Part shown: positions 46,860 to 58,716 of the stretch, in pieces
Numbering within the stretch: the stretch's first letter is position 1
Layout of the letters: each line of letters starts with the position of its first letter
Assembly: GCA_031216915.1 (NCBI GenBank)
Contig: CM062289.1
Span: 253,761,113 to 253,825,112 of the forward strand
Direction of reading: 5' to 3'
DNA length: 64,000 nucleotides
DNA from: Pictodentalium vernedei
Lineage: Eukaryota > Mollusca > Scaphopoda > Dentaliida > Dentaliidae
Notes under the pieces: model-generated
Databases searched by the model: none
Told to the model about the DNA's origin: nothing
The model's input: only the letters and a program-made list of their open reading frames with translations
Translations under genes and position numbers: made by a program

Positions 46860-48616
46860 ATGAAAGTGTCAATGACACTGTAGCTTAACTTGTCTGTGTT
46901 GTGTTTGATGAAACGGATTAAGATGGATGGATGGATAGATGGATGGATGGATGGATGGATGGATGGATGGATGGATGGATGGATAGATAGATATATTCTT
47001 TATTTTCATGACATGTGCATACAGTATCAAATATAATGCAAAACAATCCAACGCACCTGGCCAGCTTGACCTATATGTCACGGATTAGTTACAAACTTAT
47101 TTTTGTGCCATGCCCCCTCCCCTTCTCCCCCCTCTTTCTCCCTTGCCCCCTCTCTCTCTTTGAGGTGTTTGGTGCCTTTAATGTTCAATGTTTATGAAAG
47201 GATTATGAAATAAGACAAGAAATTGTGATAATTGGGAATATGTTATTTTCTGTTCCCTGTATGCTATGTTTTCAATAAAAATAATATGAGGTGTAGACTG
47301 TATTAAATGAAGGTGTCAATGACACTGTAGCTTAACTTGTGTGTTGTGTTTGATTAAAAGGATAATGTTCAATGTTTATGAAAGGATTATGAAATAAGAC
47401 AAGAATTGTGATAATTGGGACTATGTTCATTTCTGTTCCATGCATGCTATGTTTTTGATAAAAATAATATGAGGTGTACACTGTACTAAAGAGCTGAGGG
47501 GTGGGTTAATAGGACCTCACAGTTAATGTATGTAACCCTCATAATTAGTGTATGTCAACGAAAGTTACAAAGTTACAGTGAAATTATTCCAAAACGAGTC
47601 ATCCTTTCAAGTTACACTGAAATCCCTTCATAAATAAGGACCTGTAGACTGTGCTAAAGGTTTTTGGGCTTCGGGCCTGTGCAGCCATCACGGTTGACCG
47701 ATCGCAACCAAAAGGGGGTATCCTCATCTAGACATTATACGGAGTCATTCTACCAAGTTACAATGAAATCCCTTCATAAATATGACTTGTAGTCTGTGCT
47801 AAAGTTTTTTGGGTTTTGGGCTTGGGCAGCCGTCATGGTTGAATGATCGCGACTAAAAGGGGATGTTCAAATCTAGGCATTATCTGGAGTCATCCTACCA
47901 AGTTACAATGAAATCCCTTCATAACTATGACCTGTAGACTGTGCTAAAAGTTTTCAGGCTTTGGGCCCGTAGCCATCACAGTTGACCAATTGCGACCAAA
48001 AAGGGGAAGTTCTCATCTAAACATTATGTGGAGTCAACCTACCAAGTTACAATGAAATCCCTCCTGTACAACCTGTAGACTGTGCTAAAGGTTTTCGGGT
48101 TTTAGGCTTGGGCAGTCGTCACGGTTGACAGATCGCGACCAAATGGGGAATTCTCATCTAGACATCATACAGAGTCATCCTACCAAGTTGCAATGAAATC
48201 ACTCCATATTAAATATTACCTGTAAACTGTGCTAAAGGTTTTTGGGTTTCGGGCTTGGGCAGCCATCACGGTTAACAGATCATGACCAAGAGGGGACGTT
48301 CTCATCTAAATATTATACAGAGGCATCCTACCAAGTTACAACGAAATCCCTTCATAAATATGACCTGTAGACTGTGCTAATGGTTTGGGGGTTTTGGGCT
48401 CAGGCAGCCATTGCAGTTGACCGATCGCGACCAAAAGGGGGCATTCTCATCTAGACATGACCTCAAACCTGCATATGAAATTTCATGACGATCGGACAAA
48501 AACAACAGGATGTAGCCTGTGCTAACAGAAAATGTGAAAAGACTAACAAACCAACAGACTTCCGCATGCATGATGGCAATAGCTTATCCTGACTTTGTCA
48601 AGTAAAGCTAAAAATT
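46860..48616 (+). mobile_element. Helentron/HINE-like element with doubled head and 145-bp array
   Basis: The head AATGAAAGTGTCAATGACAC occurs at 46860 and again, as AATGAAGGTGTCAATGACAC, at 47307. About 100 bp just before the second head (47180-47305) recur just after it (47367-47490). From about 47560 a 145-bp repeat runs (GTGCTAAAG-like word at 47651, 47796, 47941, 48082, 48229, 48374). It ends with a hairpin at 48580-48610 (TAGCTTATCCTGAC / GTCAAGTAAAGCTA) and an A-run. A GGAT microsatellite (about 46923-46990) and a polypyrimidine stretch (about 47107-47162) lie in the first head. Confidence 0.75.
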
Positions 48617-49004
48617 AAACTAAAAAAACCCCTATAAAACCAGTATAAAACTAGTCAATGTAGGCACTCTCCAAAAATTTATAATAAAACAAATTTTGAT
48701 GAACAAATTTAGACCACCAAAAATAATCTAACTCTCAACCATTCAACAGATGAATTCACATAAAATAAGCACCTTTCAATTTTATTTTTCTCACACGATC
48801 AGAAATAAAAATAATAATTACAACCACTTTCTTGTAATCACTTTCAAAAAACTTATTATTTTTTTTTTGTTAACTGCTGATAAATCTTCCTGGCCATCAA
48901 CATCCACTTTGTAAATCACAACTAGAGATGGTCTGTCACCCGGTATACCCCCACCATGGCATACCGCCTCGTGTGGGTGACTGAAAAGGGGTATTCAATT
49001 TTTC

Positions 49005-49727
49005 TAAGGTCTCGTTTCCTATCAAAAGGTCATTTCCAAGGTTATTGGATATCCTCAGCCAAATGGCTATTTTGGGCTATAGTTTTAGTTTATGGTGGTG
49101 TGGATTTAGTAAATAATTCTCATTAATGGTGATATGATCCAAATAATCTGTTGATGGTCTTGATTCAAACTGTGTATTGTCAAGTGCATTTCAACTGGGG
49201 GTCAAGGTCACATAGAAGTGATAAATGACTAACCCAGACCTGTTTGGGACCTGACAATTTGCAGTTTACAAATGGGACAATTTTTGTGTAAATTTGCTTT
49301 GAGAAAGCCTTCTGAAAAAATGAATAAGAAACCCATATGTTTTTTATTTGTCAGAATGATCATGTTATGCTGTAAAATCCTCAGTGGAGGAATGAGGAAT
49401 TCCTATAACACAGTTTTATCACTATCGATGTACGAAAATTGGAGATTTATCCCCAAAATGAGAAAATTTTGACCATTTTGAGCCATTTTTTTAACCATCA
49501 ACTGTGTCATTCGGCTGAGTGTATTTGAGTGATATTGTAAGATTTTTGGTGTGTACAGTTGTCTCCAGAAAGGGCCATATTCAGACCTTCCAGAAACTAT
49601 ATACATTGTGAGTATTGTGAATAGGGGAGGTAATTTAAATGCGAAATATCCTCGGCCACGTTAATCAGAAGCTGAACATTTCTTGAAAAGCCGACATTTT
49701 CACCTGAATAACTGTAACAAGACCTTA
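49005..49727. mobile_element. 723-bp MITE, copy A
   Basis: Ends TAAGGTCTCGTTTCC and AACAAGACCTTA give inverted termini of about 12 bp, with a TA-type target possible. No transposase. Nearly identical to copy B. Confidence 0.8.
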
Positions 49728-50917
49728 AGTAGAAAACAGTGTTTGCTTTCATTGCAATTTCTGGCCTCCAATCTCCATAGCAATCAACTGTATTAGTGGG
49801 AATATGTTGTAGGATAACTAAAAGAAATATTAAAACATATTTTTCTTTTTTCAGTGGTACCCTGTTCAGATATAATTTCCTGGAAAGTTCTCCCTCTTGA
49901 GGTATTTCAAGTCCAGTAATGGTGTTATCAAGAGAATTAAGTAGGTTTTTTAACACAATTTTATTTGAAAATGCTGTTTACTGGTACAGTCATATGGAGA
50001 ACTCTTTCTAAGAACTTTCCAGGGAATTATCAGAGTGTGGTCTGATTAGTAGAGATAATTTGGGACTGAATATTCTTAATCGTTACATTTACACAGCTCT
50101 TTTCAAATAGCATATACTTCAAATGTCTGTCTTTTGGATCAGGTCAGGAACTGAAATGGGTCTATTTTTAACCCTTTAGCAAACACAATGTATGCTATGC
50201 AGGAAAATGAGTTTACAAGAGATTTATAGATTTTTTTTCTTTTATGATCACGTTATATTATAATTGATAGAATCAGTGAATGATGCTTAGCCAAATGAGG
50301 AAAGTGAGTTGAGAATGCTGTGGAAAAGAGTGGGTGGGTGGGGACTGAAATATGCATTTTGAGGGAGGATGCAGTTTACAAATGAATATAATTTCTGGTT
50401 TTGTTTTAATTTTATCAGTAATGTGTGATCCTGATGTAACTTTTGGTGCTGAAAGTGACTGTGCACATCAAAAATAAATAATCCATCACCATTGGTTTAG
50501 TCTGATCATTGGCCAATATACCAACACAGCTGCCTTGATAGCTATTGTTCATGGTGAGACAGCTGTGCATCCATCTAAATTGAAATCTAACTTCCTCCTC
50601 TCAGGTTAAAGCATACTGCTTTGGTAGAATAGGGGAACCACTGGTGTTACATGCTTTCACCTGATGCAAACTTTACTCTACAGAACTTTCATCAGAGTCA
50701 GAAATGTGAAAGAACAGGCCTTCTCTCACTGAGCATTCCTGCGTAAAGAAACATAAAGAAACTGGCTGTCAGAGTGCTCGGTCTGCCGCTATCCATGGGG
50801 CTTAAGGGCACTAAGTTAACATTTTTTTCATATGTGCCATACATCATTTTTCTCAGAATTAAATACAGATGCCCCTTTACTATTTCTGAGAATGTGAAGA
50901 ATTTTTTATTTTTCACT

Positions 50918-51641
50918 TAAGGTCTTGTTTCCTATTAAAAGGTCATTTCCGAGGTTATTGGATATCCTCAGCCAAATGGCTATTTTGGGCTATAGTTTTA
51001 GTTTATGGTGGTGTGGATTTAGTAAATAATTCTCATTAATGGTGATATGATCAAAATAATCTGTTGATGGTCTGGATTCAAACTGTGTATTGTCAAGTGC
51101 ATTTCAATTGGGGGGTCAAGGTCACATGGAAGTGTTAAATGACTAACCCAGACCTGTTTGGGACCTGACAATTTGCAGTTTACAAATGGGACAATTTTTG
51201 TGTAAATTTGCTTTGAGAAAGCCTTCTGAAAAAATGAATAAGAAACCCATATGTTTTTTATTTGTCAGAATGATCATGTTATGCTGTAAAATCCTCAGTG
51301 GAGGAATGAGGAATTCCTATAACACAGTTTTATCACTATCGATGTACGAAAATTGGAGATTTATCCCCAAAATGAGAAAATTTTGACCATTTTGAGCCAT
51401 TTTTTTAACCATCAACTGTGTCATTCGGCTGAGTATATTTGAGTGATATTGTAAGATTTTTGGTGTGTACAGTTGTCTCCAGAAAGGGCCATATTCAGAC
51501 CTTCCAGAAACTATATACATTGTGAGTATTGTGAATAGGGGAGGTAATTTAAATGAGAAATATCCTCGGCCGTGTTAATCAGAAGCAGAACATTTCTTGA
51601 AGAGCCGACATTTTCACCTGAATAACTGTAACGAGACCTTA
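50918..51641. mobile_element. 723-bp MITE, copy B
   Basis: Ends TAAGGTCTTGTTTCC and AACGAGACCTTA. It differs from copy A at only a few positions over the whole length, so one copy arose recently from the other or from a shared source. Confidence 0.8.
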
Positions 51642-52173
51642 GTAAAAAAAAAATTCATCTTGAATCTGATCGGGAAAAAGATTATGTCACGCACAGCTCC
51701 TCATGTTGATCATTTTGGTGAAGTTTCATGAAAAAGCGACTAAAACTGTGGAAGTAGTTCATTCCACAAGTATTTTGCAAAATCCAATATGGGCTTCAGT
51801 TGGCCATCTTGAGTCCGATCTGGAAACAATTTTATGTCAGGCACTGCTCCTCATCATGTCAATCAATTTATATTGAGTTTCATGAAAATGCAGCAAAAAC
51901 TGTAGAAGTAGTTTGCTCCACAAGTATTTTGCAAAATCCAATATGGCCAACAGTCGGCCATCTTGAATATGATCTGAAAAAAATTATGTCACGCACTTCC
52001 CCTCATCATGTTGATCATTTTTGTGAAGTTTCATGAAAATGCAACTAAACCTGTGGAAGTAGTTCGCTACACAAGTTTACATGTGCAACGAACCAATGAC
52101 AACAGACCGACCGACCAAGTTGACTCCTATATACCTACCCCCACCCCCAAACTTCATTTTGTGGGGGTATAAT

Positions 52174-52799
52174 TAGAAAACGTCTATAAACAGGGACCAA
52201 AAAAAGATATGAAACAAGTGCTTTGCTTTCTTTCTATATACAGTTACTCATAAATACATCACTCCACTAAAATACTGCCCAATCAATGTTCAGAAAAATA
52301 AAAGACTATTCAACTTCCATGCCTAAAAATGCAGAAGTGTACCTACCGGAGTTGAAAAGTGAAAGAAATGGATTCAGTGATCTCACAAGGTGATAAGTGA
52401 TAAGGATGCATGAAACAGAATCTATATAATTATGAAAATCCAGTATATATTGGAATTTCACATTTCTGGCACCAGATGATTAGAATATTTTGGTGTCTAT
52501 AGATCTTTCTGGTTACAATATTGCCATGTGAAAACTGAATCCATTATACCTAATTCATTACATCTTATTTAAAAGAGTCAAAAGAACCCACTTAAAGAAC
52601 AAATGGCGATTAAATAATCATTGACCCATCAGATAAAAGAAAATTAACTGGAATATGGTTAACTCAATATTCGTATTAACTACATATTCTTTGTATACAA
52701 TCTTGGTAACCATTTAACCACCAAAGGTCTGATTCAAACTTTGAACATCTTTTAATGCAACAAAACATGAGCCCCAACATGTCATCTCTGGGTAAACAT
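52174..52799. other. Intronic sequence, nothing recognised
   Basis: No supported feature. Confidence 0.5.
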
Positions 52800-53110
52800 G
52801 AATGTTACATTCCAAGTACCTCAACATTTGATTCTAGGAAAGTCTTGGTTGCTACACAGGCAGTAAAGACTTCTCTGGAAACAGCAGCAAAGTCACCTGA
52901 TGTGGACTGTTACAGTACACCAAAAAATGTTCAAAAATCTCCAGTCACAAAACCCTTAAGGGCCTAGAGATTTTCACATATTTTTGCTACACTTTGACAG
53001 TGTACATCCTGTGACTCTGCTGCTGTTTTTTGGCAAGTCTTGGCTGCCTATGTAGGCAGCCAAGACTAATCTAAATCAATACCAAGGTGCTTAGAATGTA
53101 ACTTGTGAGT
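52800..53110. repeat. Large imperfect inverted repeat (MITE remnant)
   Basis: The left arm of about 100 bp (GTTACATTCCAAGTACCTCA ... GAAAGTCTTGG ... AACAGCAGCAAAGTCAC) returns inverted at right (GTGACTCTGCTGCTG ... CAAGTCTTGGCTGCC ... AGGTGCTTAGAATGTAAC). Spacer about 125 bp. The right arm holds its own hairpin GTCTTGGCTGCC / GGCAGCCAAGAC. Confidence 0.75.
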
Positions 53111-53232
53111 TAACCCAAAGACTGCATGTAGAGGCACCTATTCAGTTGCAAAAAATGTGATCCAAGTCAGAATTAGGCCCTTAGGGGCTAAGGTTAAAAC
53201 TTTTTCCTTCCATTTCTCCTGTATTTACATAC

Positions 53233-53463
53233 CCTTGGCTTATATTTCTCTGTCTTGGTTTTTTGGTTTTCTTCATTCTTTTCACATCCTTTTTAGCATC
53301 TTCCAATAATGCTGATAATGAATTATCTGGTGATAAAGCTGAATCAAAGCTGCTGGGAGGTGGATATGATGAAGTGAGTGGACTCATGGAAAGACGAGTG
53401 GGTGCGCGACTTGAGGATTTCTTGAAGACTTCAAACATTGCCTCAGATTCAGCAAGTTTTGTT
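53233..53463 (-). CDS. KIF21: KIF21-type kinesin, stalk exon with Ser/Pro-rich linker
   Basis: 231-nt internal exon. The acceptor is TTTTCTTTCAG and the donor GTATGTAAAT. The first base completes the Arg codon begun in the previous exon, 76 full codons follow, and GG is left for a Gly codon completed by the next exon at 46402. The N-terminal part (TKLAESEAMFEVFKKSSSR) is helical and matches the KIF21 block before the acidic linker. A Ser/Pro-rich segment follows, then LLEDAKKDVKRMKKTKK, a basic coiled-coil stretch that vertebrate KIF21A also has at this place (from memory). The reading frame stays open into both introns, so the frame alone would overextend the exon; the splice consensus and phase define the ends. 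Confidence 0.93.
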
Positions 53464-53594
53464 CTGAAAGAAAAATAATTGTGCATCAGCTAAGAAAACT
53501 TGACAGCAAAAATATTTGCAATTAGCCGTGTTTGACAAGTTAGATACCAATTTAGAAAGGAAACAATACATGAAGAGAATATTTGTTTCTGGAG

Positions 53595-53745
53595 ATTATT
53601 TATTAATATATTTATTAGGGTTCACAACACTTTCGACATCCAGAGTCGGACAGTTCAATGGGAGGAGGAAGATTGAGTACCTGGATAGAACCACTGAGCT
53701 GTGGCTAGTAACTGTCAGGCTGTCCCCAACTTACTAACCATGTTT
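53595..53745 (-). repeat. Degenerate SINE fragment
   Basis: GGGAGGAGGAAGATTGAGTA then CCTGGATAGAACCAC resembles GGGTGGAGGAAGCCGGAGTA then CCCGGAGAAAACCAC at 23058-23098 in the 5S SINE. Confidence 0.5.
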
Positions 53746-54239
53746 ATGCAGGGTCAGCATTGTCTGAAGGCATGCATACCAATGGTGAGTAGTATGTCTT
53801 CGGCCAAAAAAATAAAGAGATTGCAACAACGGTGCTGGCATACCCCATTGGATGTCATGATGAGGAATGGAGCTGTGCCTGGATGGACACAATCAAAAAT
53901 TAATATTAACATGGACCCAACAGACACCACCCACTCAACCCTAGTGGTCATTTTTTGGCATAAAATCACTTGACATTTTTAATTGTAGAAGTGTTATACA
54001 AGTTTGAGAAAGAAAAAGCATACATTACAAGTGTATACATGATGTATATTGGATTGATATATTACTCGGTGTATGCTGATGACTGAAAAGATACAGACTC
54101 AGCTTGTACATTATTTATTCCAATAAAGTTTTCTCAATTTTGCATTTTGAAATTTTTTTGCATATATTTATAAAATATACACACTTGATACAAATGTTCT
54201 GAATTTATCCAATAAGATTTTTTGAGTTGGCAGCATTTT
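53746..54239. other. Intronic sequence, nothing recognised
   Basis: No supported feature. Confidence 0.45.
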
Positions 54240-54442
54240 TTAGGTTAAGGAGGGTTACCCTGAGCACAGGTAATTTTTAATTTTTTTTTGCTGTAGCAAA
54301 CAGTAATACCATGCTCCTGCATTGGAAAATCAGATTAAGTGTCTTGTCCAAGGACACAATGCAGATGACGATGGTCAGAATCAAACCTATAACCTTTTGA
54401 TCCTAAGTGCACAAACCAATTAGCCACAACTCTCCATGGAGA
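54240..54442 (-). mobile_element. tRNA-derived SINE
   Basis: On the minus strand there is a pol III A-box, TGGCTAATTGG (54426-54416), and a B-box, GGTTTGATTC (54387-54378), about 39 bp apart. GTGTCCTTGGACAAGACACT follows, the same core word as in the 5S SINE at 22975-23391, then an A-rich part. The head is diverged and not a working tRNA gene (no full cloverleaf). Confidence 0.7.
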
Positions 54443-54631
54443 TTGATTAGTGTTGTGTAAAGGCATTGTTAACATTATGTTATGGTAAAATCCCAAAGAA
54501 AACTGCCACAACATAAAGCGAAAAACTTTTAGGCAAAAGCAACAGCTTAAACTAACAGTCTGTTATATGACAAAATTTTATAAAGTTAACTCTTAAGCAG
54601 CTGAGTATTTTCAAGATATTTTTATCAAATA

Positions 54632-55396
54632 CAGTAAAACCTGTCTTGTGAGACCACTGTCTTGAGAGACCACCTGTCTTGAGAGACCACATCTGCCAGG
54701 CACCGATTGGTTTTACTCTATAATGGACCTGCTATGGGAGACCACCTGTCTTGAGAGACCACCTGTCTTGAGAGACCACTGTGACCTGGTACCAACTTGT
54801 ATTTTTATGCCATAATGGACCTGTTTGAGAGACCGCCCCTTTGAAGACTGAAACCATGACAAAAACTTTTTACCTGTTCTGGAATTGGAAAATCCATTGT
54901 GGTTATACTAGCATAATTAAAAGTATTAAAAGCTCTTAATTGGGTTTCAATTGCTAACTCATTACTGATTGAGCTATTTTTATAAGACACCTGTGAAAAG
55001 ATTAGGATTATTGCTGAATAAACAATTTCATACATACCTGAAATGTGACAGATAGGAATAAAAATAAATTTGTGTTGAAAATCTTTTTGTAACAAATTGA
55101 AATGGACTGTTATAAAAATTATAAAAATAAATTAGTGTTGAAAATCTTCAATGAAGTTTTTCAACAATAATTTATTTTTATAATTTTTATAACAGTCCAT
55201 TTCAATTTGTTACAAAAACTTCAAAAAAAGAACAACTACAAAGTAATTTCAAAAATCCATTCTTCTCCATTTCTGAATTTTGTGGTTGGTTATTCATTGA
55301 CTTGAGAAAACCTGAAACCTGTTATGAGAGACCACCTGCCTTGAGAGACCACTTTTGTGTGGCCCAATGGGCGGTCTCTCAAGACAGGTTCTACTG
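54632..55396. mobile_element. Tc1/mariner (pogo-like) MITE with nested hairpin
   Basis: Termini CAGTAAAACCTGTCTTG and CAAGACAGGTTCTACTG (17 bp, one mismatch) are flanked by TA. Subterminal sequence is a run of TTGAGAGACCACCTGTC-like short repeats at both ends. CAG...CTG ends with TA targets are typical of pogo/Tigger-type elements. No transposase. Confidence 0.8.
55084..55218. repeat. 135-bp hairpin inside the pogo-like MITE
   Basis: 66-bp arms with only two mismatches and a 3-nt loop at 55150-55152. Arms start TTTTTGTAACAAATTG and end CAATTTGTTACAAAAA. Confidence 0.9.
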
Positions 55397-56171
55397 TATA
55401 TATTTTTATTAAATCTTGTCATGGCTGCTTCATAGCAGCCATGGCTAGATTTGACGAAAAATTCATCTAAATTTAACTCAAGCAATCATTGCTGAAAAAA
55501 TCCATTCCATTTACTGAGAAAATTTGATAACATTTGCCCAAATTATACACTCAGTGGCAAGAGCAATTCTATCCTGGGCAGGAATATCTGCCCAGCAACA
55601 GTTGAGGAGTTAATTGTATACAGAGTATGAACTTTGTTTGTTAATTTTTAACACTCAGAATGACATTGGCTTGAAGGAGATTAAGAATTTTAGTGACCTT
55701 TTCTGCGAAGATGAAATTAAGGTTGTGTGGTTTATTAGTTTTGCAAGTTGGTTTTGATTTTTTTCATCAAAGATTCAGATTAACAAATGAACCAATTTTT
55801 ACACCCATATTGGTCACATTTGAATTCTACAAACATGACCAATATGACAGTGAAAATTGCCATAGTGGTCACATTTGTAACTTACTATAATTTGAGTTAA
55901 TCTGTTTGTTGTTACTATTTGTCGTGACATGCCCCACCTCCTCGAAATCTAATTTGAGTTAGTCTGTCATTTCTATTTGTCGTGACATGCCCGATCTCGA
56001 TCTACTGGCCCGATCAACTTCAAACTCGTCAGGCATGCATTTTTCTATCCGATATAACTAAATGGAATGTTTGGTGGACATATTTTGTATTATTTACCAA
56101 CAATCAGCAATTGTGTCTTAAGATTGGTGTTGGTAAAACACTTTATGATTCAGATCATGCTATGGTGTAAG
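55397..56171. other. Intronic sequence with a short direct duplication
   Basis: At 55889-55990 two copies about 62 bp apart share TAATTTGAGTTA and ATTTGTCGTGACATGCCC. Otherwise nothing. Confidence 0.5.
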
Positions 56172-56455
56172 TAAGTATGGAAATAAGCAGACTTATCTGC
56201 AGAATGAACTCCCAGAGGGTCAATTTGGTGATGCTACCCTGCAAAAGAGGGTAGCACCACTAAATTTACACTCTGTGAACCCGTCTGAATCAAGGTCTCA
56301 GGCCTAAACAGATAGAGAACCCCAGGGGATAAATTCGCTGATGCTATCCCATACAGTGGCTTGAACATTGGGGGATTTCAGCCCACTATATGGGATAGCA
56401 TAAGCAAACTGATCCACTGGAGACCTCCACCTGCAAATGACAGATTGCTGATTTC
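56172..56455. mobile_element. MITE-like element (family M, copy 2)
   Basis: AAATAAGCAGACTTATCTGC on the left and GCAAATGACAGATTGCTGAT on the right. Internal blocks CCAGAGGGTCAATTTGGTGA and ATGGGATAGCATAAGCAAAC match the 4735-4972 copy. Confidence 0.65.
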
Positions 56456-56558
56456 CAGACTTGGGTATAAGGGAACTCGTAATGTCACCTATCGAAAAAC
56501 CATGTGTAACATGTGCCCATCCCCTAGTTCTACAAATTCAGCAATGAGTTAACTGAAC

Positions 56559-57606
56559 AAGAGGCCCCAGGGGGCCTGAGGGTGCTCACCTGACATAGTA
56601 TCGTAAATATCATCAACCCAGGGAAATGATTTGAACAAGTTGCATCTGCCGCTCCTAAGAAAAGCTTATACCAAATATCCAAAGATTCTGACAAGTGGAT
56701 CTAAAAAAAAAGATTTTAAAAGAATATTCCTCATATTGAACTAAGTACTAATTCGGGATCCCACAGGGAATTATGAACCCAGGGACTTGGCTTCAACAAA
56801 CTTGAATCTCACCCCCCAAGGATGCTCCATACCAAATATCAAAACATTCTGACAGCTAGATCTGAAGAAGATTTTTTAAGAAAATTCCTCATTTTGAACT
56901 AAGTTATAATTTGGGCTCCCACATTGAGCCCAAATATGAACCCGAACCCAGGGACTTGGCTTCAACAAACTTGCATCTCACCCCCCCCCCCCCCCCAAGG
57001 ATGCTAAATACCAAATATCAAAACATTCCTAAGGAAGCTTCATACAAAATAAGAATTCTGAGTGCCGTGCAGTTTTGGAGATATGGGCATTTTAATTTTT
57101 TTTTTCTAATTTTAGATTCTGCAGTCCCCATGGGGCGGGGGAAATTGTTTTTTGGTATAAATTAAGTACTTATGACCCAATAAGCCCTCAGATCAAATTT
57201 GGTTCAAATCAGCCTCTCAGTTTGGAAAATAGAAATTTTGGGCGGGGCGAAAATTCTTGCCCCACCCATAACGACGTCAAATATAGTTCCTCAAACTTCT
57301 CTTGAACAAATCTGAGTTTACACCTCAAAAGGAAGCTGCACACCAAATATCAAGTCTCTGCTACTGCTGGTTTATGAGATTTTTTAAGATTTAAGCACAC
57401 TTTTTGGGAGAGGCCCTACCAAAGGGCGAGGCAACTTGATTTGAACAAAATCAAATTGCGATGTCATAACAAACTATTATCTCAAATATATCAATTAAAT
57501 TGGTTCAGCGGTTTGGGAGGAGAAGATGCAAACACCATGTTCAAGAACGACGGTCGGCGAGTGATCACTATAGCTCTCCTGACTGAAAGTCAGGTGAGCT
57601 AAAAAT
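56559..57606 (+). mobile_element. AACAAGAGGCCCC-type element, complete
   Basis: It starts AACAAGAGGCCCCAGGGGGC then GGTGCTCACCTGAC. It has a few body units with a poly-C run (about 56983-56996), an ACGACGGTCGGCGAGTG stretch, and a terminal hairpin at 57571-57601 (TAGCTCTCCTGACT / AGTCAGGTGAGCT) plus an A-run. 5' CTCACCTGAC and 3' GTCAGGTGAG are subterminal inverted repeats. At 1.05 kb it is the shortest complete copy and best defines both ends. Confidence 0.85.
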
Positions 57607-57937
57607 TCTCCAATTACTTGTCAGTAGGGTACAACATGTACAGTTTGTTTAACTGCTGCACTCTTGGAGAAAAATTGAATCGATCAAAGGAGAACCTCCA
57701 CAATGAAAGGTCATCAGGGTGGTGTGTGTTTAACACTTACCGGTACTAACAAAAAAAGCCATGTGAGTTGGGATTGTTTTGACAGCTGTTATCCAGACAA
57801 CTAATCATTAATAATAACTATTAATCACTTGAAAAATAAAATAAAAACAAAACATACTATTTCTTTGTGTTGTTTTATTTTTATACACTTCTTATCGCAC
57901 GTCTAACTTCAGAGTGTGAGCACCTGATTAATCAATC

Positions 57938-58716
57938 ATGGATACACTGGAATTACCAGAAAGACTCGTCAGAACCATCTCAGCTCTGGACATCTCTTGC
58001 CCTGTCACCTGAACCGTCCAGGAGACAGGTAAGAGAGTCCACCTGAGCCTGGAATTTGAAATAGAGACAACCAAGACACCATCCTCTTCGGGGAGAGGTA
58101 GAAACTTTGGCAAGAGGGTCCCCTCTCCCACTGGTCCTCAACCGAAGGGGCACGGAGGCCCTGAAGAGAGAAAGAGAAAGAACAGGAAGAAGAGTCCATC
58201 GACCAAGCGCAGGGCACTTGGAGGCCTTCCGGAATGGGAAGAAAGAGGTGAGCGAGAGGATGGAGGTCCTGGAGGCAGCTGACAGTTCCCCTCCTAGTCC
58301 CACTAGTACACCCAAACAACTGCCAGCTCCTGAGCCGGTACCATTGGATGAGGAATGTCTGGTGGAGACTGAGGTGGAACCGGAGGTTGCTTTTTCACCT
58401 CCTCCCACCCCTCACTCCCCACTTCCTTCTCTACAGGACAGCCCGGGTGAATCAATCACAGCAATACAGCCACCTCAATCTGCAGTCACCATCGAAGACA
58501 TAAGGATAAGGATAGCATTGGAGTTGGCTAAATGAGAAATTGAGTTGGGAAAACAAGCCGTCGCCGAAAGCCACGAGCTTAGGGAAAAATACAGGGCAAA
58601 TTCCAAAAAAGCATTAGACGCAATCCAGCTACTAAACTCAACATCATCGACTTCCACATCACAATCTCAACCACCTCCAAAGACAAAGAGCCGGAAGAAG
58701 CCCAGATGGTGCTAAG
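57938..58716 (+). pseudogene. GC-rich retroelement-like ORF, broken
   Basis: One frame from ATG 57938 gives MDTLELPERLVRTISALDIS, a stop at 58010, then KRVHLSLEFEIETTKTP, SGRGRNFGKRVPSPTG and KKSPSTKRRALGGL. The frame then shifts to that of 58107-58535, which has a Pro-rich part (PPTPHSPLPSLQDSPGES) and IEDIRIRIALELAK, then one in-frame stop, then LREKYRANSKKALDAIQLLN and a basic end KSRKKPRWC. The basic SPSTKRR motif with Arg/Gly and Pro-rich parts is seen in gag-like or ORF1-like proteins of invertebrate retroelements (from memory). No reverse transcriptase follows. Much more GC-rich than its surroundings, so it arrived by insertion. Confidence 0.5.

Larger units (their letters stand above)
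48930..52173 (+). mobile_element. Tandem-repeat element with GTATACCCCCAC start and GTGGGGGTATAAT end
   Basis: 5' GGTATACCCCCACC (48944 region) and 3' TTTGTGGGGGTATAATT are inverted partners. The 3' hairpin is at about 52129-52172, preceded by GACAACAGACCGACCGACC. About three units of about 150 bp with a GGCCATCTTGA core lie at 51650-52080. The element is interrupted by two copies of a 723-bp MITE. 49728-50917 has no recognised content. Confidence 0.65.

Noticed and set aside
54378..54426. Possible tRNA gene
   Set aside because: A and B boxes are present but stems do not pair as a cloverleaf, and the sequence continues into a SINE core.
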